DNA of 64,000 bases from Cordia subcordata (Eukaryota > Streptophyta > Magnoliopsida > Boraginales > Cordiaceae): positions 4,885,501-4,949,500 of the forward strand of contig JAPTOF010000025.1 in NCBI GenBank assembly GCA_028554755.1. The letters are read 5' to 3'. This document shows, piece after piece, positions 1 through 9,533 of this stretch (position 1 is its first letter; every line of letters begins with the position of its first letter). The notes beneath the pieces are model-generated. The model did no database searches. It saw only the letters and a program-made list of their open reading frames with translations, and was not told the DNA's origin. A program made the translations under genes and the position numbers.

Positions 1-1352
1 ACTATGACCTTAGACCCAAGAATGTATGATCAAAACTTATCAAGGGAGAACACTACTGCTAGAAGCTTTTTCTCAGTAGTGGTGTAATTCTTCTGAGCCT
101 CATATAGAGTCTTACCAGTATAGTAGATCATATAGGGCAACCAATCCTTACGCTATCCTAGTACAACTCCTATGGCAAAATCGGATGCATCACGCATAAT
201 CTCGAGAGGAAGACTGTAATAAGGAGGCTAGATGATAGGGAAAAAGGAAAACAAGTATTTGAGCCTATCAAAAGCTCTAGTGCACTCTTCATCAAACACA
301 AATGGAATATCTTGTGCTAAGAGCTTAGACAATGGATAGGCAATCTAGCTAAAATTCTTAATGAACTTACGATAGAAACCTGTATGCCCAAGGAAGGATC
401 TTATGTCCTTAACAAATTTAGGAACAGGCAATTTCTCTATGAGCTCTACTTTGGCTAGGTAGACCTGGATACCATCAGAAGACTCTACATGACCCAAAAT
501 TCTTCCTCTCTGTACCATAAAATGTGATTTCTCCCAACTAAGCACAAGATTAATCTTAATGCAACGGTCTAACACTCTAAATATAGGTGACTAAGGTATT
601 CATTAATATTCACTCCAAAGATTGAGAAATCATCCACGAAAATCTCTAAGTTCCCCTCAATCATTTCACTAAAGATAGCCATCATGCACCTTTGAAAAGT
701 GGCAGGTGCATTGTAGAGAGTGAATGACATTCTCTTATATGCAAAAGTACCTTAAGGACACGTGAAGGTGGTTTTCTCCTAATCCTGGGAAAACACAAGG
801 ATTAGATTGTATCCCGATTACCCATCTAAAAAACAGTAATAACCGTGACTAGCTACTCTATCTAGAATCTGATGAAGGAAGGGTAATAAGAAGTGATCTT
901 TTTTTTTAGTCATAGAGTTGAGCTTTCTATAGTCTATGCACATTCTCCAACCCGTAGGAATACACATAGGAACTAGCTCACCCTTATTATTCTCTACCAC
1001 CATAATCTTAGACTATTTTAGTACTACCTGAATAGGACTAACCCACTCGTTTTCAGAGACAGGATAAATGATTCCTGCATCTAAGAGCTTAATAACCTCC
1101 TTTTCTCATAACTTTACTCATATGCAGATTAAGTCGTCTCTGAATCTCAAGAGAAGGCATCACACCTTCTTCTAGATGAATCCTATGGAAACAAACTAAA
1201 AGGTCTACACCTTTTACATCACCAATTGTCCACTCTATGCCCTTCTTATGACTTTTAAAGACTCTTAGAAGATGCTTCTCATTCTTACTAGATAGATCAG
1301 AAGCTATAATCACAAGAAGGGCCTTATCTAGTCCTAAGAATGCATACTTCAA
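1..1352 (-). pseudogene. Gypsy element W: RNase H and reverse transcriptase remnant
   Basis: This is the pol region of a minus-strand Ty3/gypsy element cut by the window start. Reading down the minus strand, 1352-1089 gives the pre-RT segment with an LKYAFLG-like start and HRIHLEEG. The block 1003-818 gives the RT core (GWRMCIDYRKLNS, YCFLDG). The block 575-345 gives the RT end (RSFLGHTGFYRKFIKNF), and RNase H-like sequence continues to base 1. The HRI-LEEG and CIDYRKLN signatures are typical of Athila/Tat-type plant elements; that lineage is an inference. Stops and frame changes separate the blocks, so no functional polyprotein can be made. Protease and gag lie upstream at higher coordinates. 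Confidence 0.85.
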
Positions 1353-1453
1353 GTGCTCAAGGAGGGGTTTGAGCTTTAAAGATGGAAGAGACTCAACCGT
1401 AGGGGGATCACTAGAAACTTCTAAAGAAAGAGATTCAGGCTGACCTCAATCAA

Positions 1454-2140
1454 TTACTCTAGCCTATAGTTAGCAGATGTGGACATGGAAGCTACATACT
1501 TGCTAACAAATGACTCAAAATCAAATTGCTCTAAAATGGCCTCGAGCTTAGCTAACTCATCCTCGACCAATAATATCTCGCGGCAATGCTCCTCTGTACA
1601 TGGATTTATAACATTAATAGCAAAACATTCCTCCTCATCATCCATACCTACATTTGCCCTATTCGCTGCCTCTACGACTCTTATAGTGGCCTTCAAGTTC
1701 CTAAACTTAATCTCTGGTAGCCCTGACTTATAATGGATGACTGCGTCAGCTATAGCTAAGAAGGGGTGTCATAAGAGAATAGGTGTAGAGTGCCTAGTGT
1801 CATGGCCGAAATCCATGTCTAAAACAATAAAATCAACTGGATGCACAAACTCTCCAACCTGAACCATGACACTTTATAATATATCTCGCGGTCTCTACTC
1901 AAATCTGTCAACTAACTGCAAAGTGACGTATGTGGGAGATAACTCCCCCAAACCTAGACGTTGGTAAACTGGGTAAGGAATCAGATTTACGTTAGACCCT
2001 AAATCTAGAAGAGCATGATCAATTTGGTTCTTCCTAATGCAACACAAAATAGAGAAAGCTCCTGGGTCTTTCAACTTGGCCAGGATGCCCGAAGTGCAAA
2101 TGCTACTCACCTTTTTAGTGAGCTTCACTATTTTTGACAT
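1454..2140 (-). pseudogene. Gypsy element W: aspartic protease region
   Basis: The minus strand at 2140-1895 encodes a retroviral-type protease segment. It includes CTSGILAKLKDPGAFSI followed by ALLDLGSNVNLIPYPVYQRL, where DLG replaces the usual D-T/S-G active site, as is common in Athila/Tat-type proteases. The following 1696-1454 stretch is an acidic linker (MDDEEECFAIN) before the RT. The frame is interrupted between the two blocks. It lies between gag (3052-3977) and RT (1-1352), the normal gypsy order. Confidence 0.8.
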
Positions 2141-3051
2141 GTAGGAATTGTTTCACTTTCGTTTATATAAATCTTTGAAGAATTTTGCGTAAGTAAGAAT
2201 GGACACAGTGGCATCAACTAGAGAAAGATTCATCTTAAGGTCTCTCAAGTGCTCTAAGATCTTACTCATCTTAGTATCCTCAGTAGGTCTGGGCTTTCTA
2301 ATGCAACTGGAAAAGAAGCTCTACAGATGACATCACTAGATTCTATGGACTGTTTCCCCTCCTTATGTGGAAGGGTACTACTCTTATCTCTCTCTAGTGG
2401 TCTCCTCTCTCTCATGGTGCCTAACCTCACTGACTCTATAAGAACACTAGGGCATACTCAACTAAATTTTCTTTCTTTCCTACCCCATTGCCAATGACTC
2501 TACCACTCCTAAGTGTAATAACTGCGTTTGCCTATGCATGAGTGGTGTAAGAGGTGTTAGAGGAAAAACTAGATTAACTGCTAGGGTTTATCTCAGGCTA
2601 CGCAAGCAACTTGCTTATCTCCTTAGCACTCAAGTAACTAGCTAACTATCCTAATTGGGCATTTATCTTAGCAATGTGCTGCTGCTGTGACTGAAACATC
2701 TGCAATAAAAGATCAAATTTATCGTCGCTACTAGGCTGCTAGAGGATGGTGCAGGAAGTGAGGGTATAAACTGAGTCAGAAGAGTGGGAACAGATAGGCG
2801 CTGGCCTTATGGGGTACCAGGAAGTTTAGATGGTTTTACATGATAAAAACTTGGTGGATCCGTCAGAGCAGGATATGATCGCTGCTAGAATGGGACGTAG
2901 GGCTAGAGGGACTCAAAGTGATTATTATGCCAAGAAAACTTAGGGTTATCCCTCCACCCCAAATTATATGTGTTTTAGTAAGGGTTATACTCTTGTGAGT
3001 ACCCCTGTGTGGCATGAACTTGCTCCTGAATGAATTCTGGAAATTGTGGTG

Positions 3052-3977
3052 CTAATGGGCAAGCTTGTGAGACGACTCGGAACACAAGGCACATACCTTA
3101 ATGATAGAAAGAGAATATGATGATACTAGCGAATTAGTCTTATGACCAAGAGAAAGTGCTAGACCTAAAGAAATTAACTGGTCAAGCTTATGGGTCAATG
3201 CTTCTACCTTAGCAGGAAGATCATGGGATGTGCCTACATCATTCACTCCTCTCCTAGTATTACTCCTACTCAACCTATTCAATGTTATATTTTGAAAAGA
3301 ATTCTCAGGAACATGCTTTAAGATCCCCCAAGCATCATTAGGTCTCAGATTATAAAATCCCCCACCTGACATGGCATTCACTATCTTACGCTGGGACTCG
3401 ATAAGACCCCTAAAGACGTACTACAGAAGATCATGGGTACCGTACCCATGATGTGGACACTTATGCAACAAATCATTAAACCTCTCCCGCGTTTCATGGA
3501 AAGATTCAAACTTGTATTGACAGAACGTCATAATCAAAGCTCGAAGGTCAACAGTCTTAGCCATGGGGTAAAACTCCGACAGAATTGGGATTAGAGCTTG
3601 TCTCAAGATGTAATGGCTCTATGAGATAAAGACTGAAGCTATTGTTTGGCTTTATCCTTGAGGGAGAAAGGGAAAATTCTAAGCCTAATATTCTCTTGGG
3701 ACACATTTGGAAAATTGAAGGTAGAACAAATCTCCACAAAATCAGTAACATGTACAAGGGGACTCTCATTACTCTTATTATAGAAAGACGGAAGCATAGC
3801 TAATATCCCATGCTTAATCCCAAACTCGCCTCCTTCAAACCCAATGGATTGATGGCTATATTTGGCTGAAAGGCATAAGGAAGAAAGTATTGCATGACAT
3901 AGATTTGGAAGCCTAGGAAGCTCAACATTCCCATTATGGGGAAGAAGAGGAAGGAGATCATTTCTATTTTCTGCCAT
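3052..3977 (-). pseudogene. Gypsy element W: gag remnant
   Basis: Three minus-strand blocks (3977-3639, 3606-3421, 3381-3052) make a broken gag. The first begins MAENRND and contains the capsid segment ending FSLKDKAKQ. The second has FESFHETRERFNDLLHKCPHHG, the retrotransposon gag core. The third holds a CALCxxxSHKLAH segment, a partial zinc knuckle. Stops and shifts separate the blocks. The ATG complement at 3975-3977 lies about 400 bp inside the LTR end at 4376, a normal leader length. Confidence 0.8.
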
Positions 3978-4352
3978 TTCACCTAGATTGCATTCTAAGT
4001 TCTTGAGATGATGGTGAATTCTCTATGGTTCAGGACTAAAGGCACTAAGTTAGATCTAAGTGAATGTCTACCAAGCATACAAAAAAAGAAACAAAATCTC
4101 TGTTCAACTCTTCAACCCCCGAAACAATAATTTTAACCTAAATCTACAGCACAAAAACCATAAGTCCCTAAAAGCTAGAAAATAACACAAAATAGAAATG
4201 TCAAATCAAACAAAAGACATTGCAAAAATAAAACACAACTAGCACAAAAATAAAAGAAAACAACAAAAACTAAGACTACTACTAGAACAATAATAGAACT
4301 AACAAAGCATGTAACCAACTAGAACACACAAATCAAACAAACCAACCGTGCC

Positions 4353-4375
4353 CTTTGACAACGGTGTCAAAAACT
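4353..4375 (-). promoter_or_regulatory. Primer-binding-site region of gypsy W
   Basis: On the minus strand, the LTR end is followed by TTTTTGACACCGTTGTC, a variant of the TTTTTGGCGCCGTTGCC block that follows the 5' LTR in many plant Tat/Athila-type elements. It marks where minus-strand DNA synthesis would be primed. Which tRNA would be used was not determined. Confidence 0.6.
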
Positions 4376-5640
4376 TGATGTTATTTTAAAAACCTGCAAG
4401 CACACGGCTCGAAAGTAGTATAGTGTGTGCAAAAGTACGGGAATCGTCTCCTCAAGAAGTCCTTTAACTATAGTCCTAGGTGTTATGCACCCTAAACTAG
4501 TTACGTGCTTAAAAAGGAAAATCTATTTGTGTTTTTTGTGTTTGGAATTGAAGGGAACTCTAAATTAAAGAATTAATTAAATTACCCAAACTAATGTATG
4601 CAATAGAAAGACAACCAAACTAGAGAGGAAGTGAATAAATCAATAAGGAAGGATTAGGGTGCTCCATTATGGGATCGGGATCTTATTCTTGCTTTGAGTA
4701 TTTTGATGGATTTGATTGCTTCTTTTAGAGGTTAAACTCACTAACCATATCATCCCTAATTCTTGGTGCAACTCTATCCCTTAGGGGATCTTACTTAGAG
4801 CATAGCCTTGTCCTTAGTAACTAGGGTTTTAGGGCTTGGTTGATTGAGATTTCTAGATTGGTGATGATTAATACTAACCTTGGATTTAAACCGTTAACTG
4901 TGTTTCAAGCTAAGGCTTAATCCATCTAAGTTCAACTAAAGTGTAATAGGTGACCTGTTAGTTTTATTTCATCCTAAAGACCACGTGTTGAACCTAGTTA
5001 TAAATTCTAGCACAATTAATCAACATTATATAAGCGGGTACGAGAAATTAAGAGTATAATAATACATGTTTCTCTGTTAAGGCAATTAATTAAACACATA
5101 GACATGCTCAACAATCACCATTAAACATAAAAACCAAACATGCATTTAAACCATCAAAATATCCCAAAACAAGTTTTACAATCCTTAACCCATTATAGAA
5201 ATAGTAATTAACCCTAAAAAGATTTAGCTCAACATGTTAAAAGAGACTGCAAAACTAAAATTTAATCTCATAAAAATAAATTCCATCTCCAACAAATTAA
5301 ATCTCAAGCTTATAACCTCTTCTCCTTTCAATTTCGCACTACTCTATCTTCTTCTCCAAGATTTTTCTTCTTGCTTTGCTCCAAGATAGCCCCATAAATC
5401 TTGCAGAAAAAATAGCTCCAAATTAGCTAAAAAAAAAGATAAAAAGTAAAGAAAACAAAAGATATTTTTTTGGAAATTTTCTAGAATTGTTTTTCATTTT
5501 TTCTGATTTTTTTCCTTCTTTGCCTAAATTTAGAGCTGTTTGGTATTGTGTGCTTGTTTGGCCTATATTTTCTCCTGCTTTCTTTCGCTGAAGCATGTGT
5601 GTGTGTGTGTGTTTGAATTGGTAGGTGGGGTGGGGTCCTC
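4376..5640 (-). mobile_element. 5' LTR of gypsy W (upper boundary approximate)
   Basis: The LTR ends (minus strand) at 4376 just before the primer-binding block. It shares with other LTRs in this window the terminal motif reading GGAGACGAT on the sense strand and one degenerate copy of the TTRGCT...AGCYAA hairpin near 4894-4913. A (GT)9 microsatellite lies at about 5594-5611. I could not fix the TG start: sequence near 5640-5735 resembles the flank of the second TRIM-like copy at 29560-29600, so the LTR probably ends near 5640. No ORF here looks real. Confidence 0.55.
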
Positions 5641-5731
5641 GGGTAGATAGGTTTGAATTGGAGAATGAGTTGTTGCAATGTTTTTGCACCATTAGCAAGA
5701 TTTAATTGTAGTAAATTAGTAGTACAGTTAA

Positions 5732-6029
5732 TGTAATGACCCAAGTCAAACTATTAGATTGCCATCCCATTAAACCTAATTGATTGGCCATTGGACCTAT
5801 GTCATTATAAAGTGCACAAAATCTCACAAAGAACTTATAAGGTAGGGCATTACAGACTCTTCCCCTTAAAGATGCGATGTAATGACTCAAGCCTAATTAC
5901 TAACCTATCACCACATTGAGCCTAATCATTTGATCCAAAATACTTAAGTAGGTGATGACAATAGTAGTGAACCAAGTCATTATAAAGTACACAAAAACAC
6001 ACAAAGAACCAATGTGTGAGGGATTTACA
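5732..6029 (-). mobile_element. TRIM-like element: two short direct repeats around a tiny core
   Basis: Two direct copies of a TGTAATGAC...TACA unit (5732-5854 and 5878-6029) flank a 23-bp core. On the minus strand the core reads TCTTTAAGGGGAAGAG, a polypurine tract as expected before a 3' LTR. Both copies share CATTATAAAG and CACAAAGAAC blocks. Each unit has inverted ends (TGTAATG / CATTACA). This fits a terminal-repeat retrotransposon in miniature that has lost its primer-binding site; the better copy is at 29600-29917. No flanking duplication was found and similarity runs slightly past 6029, so the ends are tentative. Confidence 0.55.
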
Positions 6030-6784
6030 TCTAGAATCAAATAATATGTAACGTGAAATCTATATATCTATCTATATCTACACTATTGCATAAATGGGAC
6101 TTACATCAACCAATTTTGCCAGGTATCCCAGTGACACCTATCTTATGCACATACACTCTCAGCAAAAAACTATTTTCAATATATTTATGGCCACCACAGT
6201 TTTTTAGTCCTCTAGATTTGTTTATTTGGTTTTGTCCCTTTTACCTCTACCCTAAATGTTTTCCTTTTTAATTTTCATTTCTATTGCCTATTATATCAAC
6301 ACCCAATTCAATTTCTTTACCTTGATAATTGGTTATATTCTCATGCAATCCACCCCAAGATGGTGTTTCCACCATCAATTTTTTCCCTTGAATATCATAT
6401 ACGTTCAACCATGGCATACCAGATCCACTTCATCAGCCCCAATTCATTTTCTTATCATTCATCATCAGATATTTTTCACAAAATTTAGACAGAATTCGGT
6501 GTTACAATCTTCCATTAGTTTACTTTTATGCTTTACCCGTTGAATGATGGCAGATTCGATTGGCTTCTTTTTTGACTGCAGTATGTTTATCTAGACTTAT
6601 TCTTTACTAATTTGCATATTCAACCTTCAACTTTGCAAGTATATAAGGCAATATCGATGGTAAGTTTGTATAATTTACATATTAAGTTTCACCTTAATTG
6701 TTGGTGATGGTTTGTTTTCCTCATATTTCTTGGTTTTTTGTATATGTATATCCAAATTGGTCTGAGATCAAATGAGTTGTCTCA
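6030..6784. other. Intergenic, no gene seen
   Basis: AT-rich sequence. The two short open frames at 6053-6543 have no recognisable domain and look like chance pyrimidine-rich frames. It may be the decayed 5' part of the adjoining Helitron. Confidence 0.5.
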
Positions 6785-7550
6785 AATTTAGCTACTGCAA
6801 CCAGTTGATATGCCAAACATTATTTCCAGAATTTTTAGAATAAAAGTTGATCAGTTGATTCATGCTTTGACAGTGAACCATATTCTAGTCCAACTTGAGC
6901 AGGTTTGTTTCTTACTGAGTCATACTTTTTTAAAAATAATTTGTTATAATTTTACTACAGTATTGATTTATTAATTCCTTTATTGCGATCGACAATTGTA
7001 AATCTGTTTTGGCAATTCCTTTTTTAACCAGTTGTATATACAGTGGGATTTCAAAAGCGAGGATTGCCTCATGTTCATATTTTGCTTTTCATGGCACCTG
7101 AGGCTAAATGCCTTTTAGCAAAATCAATTGATAAAATAATATGTGCTGAGATACCTGATAATAATAAGCATCCAGCATTGTATGAGGTCGTTGATAATTT
7201 TATAATTCATGAGCCATGTGGTAATACGAATATGAATGCTTCATGCATGGTTGACAAGAGATGTTCCAAGCAATACCAAAAAGTTTGTTGATAGGACAAC
7301 AATAGATACTGAGGGTTATCCAATATAAAGAAGAAGGAATGATGGTAGAACTATTAGGAAAGGAGATTTATTGCTTGATAACCAATTTGTTGTTCCTTAT
7401 AATGCCAAGTTGCTTTTAAAATATCAAGCTTATATGAATATTGAGTGGTGCAACCAAACTCCCTTTATCAAATATTTGTTCAAATACGTTAACAAAGGCC
7501 ATAATTGCATCACAGCTATGTTGTACCAAAAGTCAACGGATCGTAATTGG
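6785..7550 (+). pseudogene. Helitron Rep (HUH) protein remnant
   Basis: The plus strand encodes pieces of the Helitron Rep/helicase protein. At 6808-6902 the frame reads DMPNIISRIFRIKVDQLIHAL, the conserved segment before the Rep domain. A candidate GT-AG intron follows (6903-7031), although joining it leaves the frame off by one. From 7043 come GFQKRGLPHVHILLFM, AEIPDNN, IHEPCGNTNMNASCMV and RCSKQYQK, then after a frameshift LDNQFVVPYN, and IEWCNQTPFIKYLFKYVNKG. QKRGLPHxHIL carries the HUH-type metal-binding histidines. The gene is interrupted at 7550 by the LTR of gypsy X. No downstream helicase was found. Confidence 0.85.
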
Positions 7551-8456
7551 TGCGAAAATTAAAAACTCAAAACCTTAAAATGCCTACAAGCACATAGGTC
7601 GCAGTAGTAAAGTGTGCGAGTGAAAGGGCCGTATTCCACAAGTAGGCTAAACGTGTATGATCCTAAGTTAAGCACATTCTAGAAAGCCACGTATGGTGAC
7701 CTAAACTACAATCTTTTTGTGTTTTTGGATTGAGTGGAGCGTGGGAAAAATAAACTGAATCCAAAGGCAAGAAAAATAAAAAGTGTGTGTGGAAATGGGG
7801 AATCAAGCTATCTAAGGGGAAACAAACAATGGAAATAGGGATAGGGTGATCTTCACTTGCTTACAGGCTATTATTACGTTCTTGTTAGGTTTTTTTGATG
7901 GATTTTCTAGGTTGCTCTTGTCTAGAATCCTAATTAACCACCTTATTATCTTCTAAGCCTCAGTGGGGGTCTATCTCTCGATGGATCCTCCTAGAGTATA
8001 GCATGGTCTTTATGACCTAGGGTGTTCGAGCTAGTTACTTAAGGTTCTAGGTGATGTTAATTGATCTTAGCCAAGTGTCTAAACCATTGGCTAAGTTTAA
8101 AGTCAAGACCTAGTCCATCAAAGGTCAATTAAACTAGCTGGAAGCCTATTGGCTGGGTTTAAAGCCAAAGGAAACTCAACTAAGCCTAATCTTTAGTTAA
8201 GCGCCATCAATCATTGCATCACAATAAAGCTCAAGTTCATACATGTTAGGCATGGCATTCATGAATACGTAGACATATCCAACTACTTAACATATAGACA
8301 TGTTTAGATTACACCAAATTAAGCAATAACACCTAACATGTATGCATTTGAAGCTAGTCTTGCTATTAAGGCATGTAAACACACACATAGACATATATGA
8401 ATGCACCACCCACTTCATGGATCCATCATATAAACACATGGACATGCTCACATAAC

Positions 8457-8458
<2 letters not shown>

Positions 8459-8489
<31 letters not shown>

Positions 8490-8562
8490 CTATGTATGTA
8501 TATATGTATATGTATATATATGTATGTATATATGTATATGTATATATATGTATGTATATATG
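8459..8562. repeat. TA / TATG compound microsatellite
   Basis: A run of TA dinucleotides passes into TATG and TATGTATA units inside the X 3' LTR. The matching place in the 5' LTR fragment (22883-22935) instead holds (CT)n followed by (AT)n, so the two LTRs expanded different simple repeats. Frames read through it are artefacts. Confidence 0.9.
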
Positions 8563-9070
8563 CTACTTCATTGGGGCATATTATCAAACACTTAAACATG
8601 TATGAAAATAGCCATTGAAACCCAAAAAACAAAGCATATATATAAATCAACCGATAAAGCAAGTGTTAATCACCCTAACACGCTCTAATCAAACATAGAA
8701 TAAACTAGGACAAAAGGGAGATAAAGAGTCTTCCCTTTCATCTTTAGTAATCTCTTTACAATCCTTAAGCAAAACCCCAAATCCAAGTATCTGGTCCACC
8801 AAAGATGCTTGATTCCTAGTGTAGATATATATAGATTAGTGTGTGAGTTGGGCAAGTGATAGTATTAAGGTTTTGGGAAAAGGTATGGAGGATGGGGTAA
8901 TTGGTTCTAAAAGTTACAAAAAATGGCCCAACAATGGGTTTAAAAAGTTGTTTTGTGAACGTCGCCGGAAGGGCCAATTGGTCAACTAGAAAAAGGTCTT
9001 AGGGTGACTGTTTCCTATGCCTTGTTCTATGCCTCTACTAATCACCCTAACTGGTCGACCGGCAAAGATC

Positions 9071-9244
9071 CCTAGGATGATCAGCAGCCACTGCATTATT
9101 CTCTAAAACTTGCCGATTTCGGTCTGGTCTTCCCCATTTGCTTCAAGCATTGTCTGCCCTAGGATGATAAGCAGCCACGGCATTATTCTCTAAAACTTGC
9201 CGATTTCGGTCTGGTCTTCCCCATTTGCTTCAAGCATTGTCTGC
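9071..9244. repeat. 87-bp tandem duplication in the X LTR
   Basis: The segment starting CCTAGGATGATCAGCAGCCA is repeated head-to-tail from 9158 with few differences. It adjoins the GGTCGACC site at 9053. On the minus strand it lies in the U3 part of the LTR. Confidence 0.9.
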
Positions 9245-9533
9245 ATGCTTCCAAACTCATTTTTCTCGCTCTTTTCATTCTCAAAACCCTTTGTAAGCTT
9301 TGTTCATTCTATCTACATCTTAATCAAGCTCTAAGCATTGCTCCATTCTCACCTAAAACACACAAAATGAGCAATTAGTGTAGTATTTTCTCTATAAACT
9401 CAACTATGAACACTTAAATCCTTATATATAAAATATAGTATAAGTACTACACTAACGCCATCAATTAAGCACACAACACCTTTAAAAATATAAAAAAATG
9501 CAAGCTCAAACACAGCCAAACCAAGACACATCA

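Larger units (their letters stand above)
7551..9533 (-). mobile_element. 3' LTR of gypsy X
   Basis: A 1983-bp LTR in minus orientation. On the minus strand it begins TGATGTGTCTTGG at 9533 and ends TTTTCGCA at 7551. It interrupts the Helitron Rep frame after ATTGG (7546-7550). It is preceded at 9534-9571 by a purine-rich tract and a TTGCTT...AAGCAA hairpin, as in Y, which marks it as a 3' LTR. It carries two TTGGCT-type hairpins (8149-8168, 8087-8106), one GGTCGACC (9053-9060), an 87-bp tandem duplication (9071-9244) and a TA/TATG microsatellite (8459-8562). Its partner, a truncated 5' LTR, is at 22211-23358. Confidence 0.85.

Noticed and set aside
1479..1733. Plus-strand 84-codon frame
   Set aside because: Antisense to the acidic linker of the gypsy W polyprotein.
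8397..8662. Two overlapping 70-codon frames on opposite strands rich in Tyr/Ile
   Set aside because: Products of the TA/TATG microsatellite.
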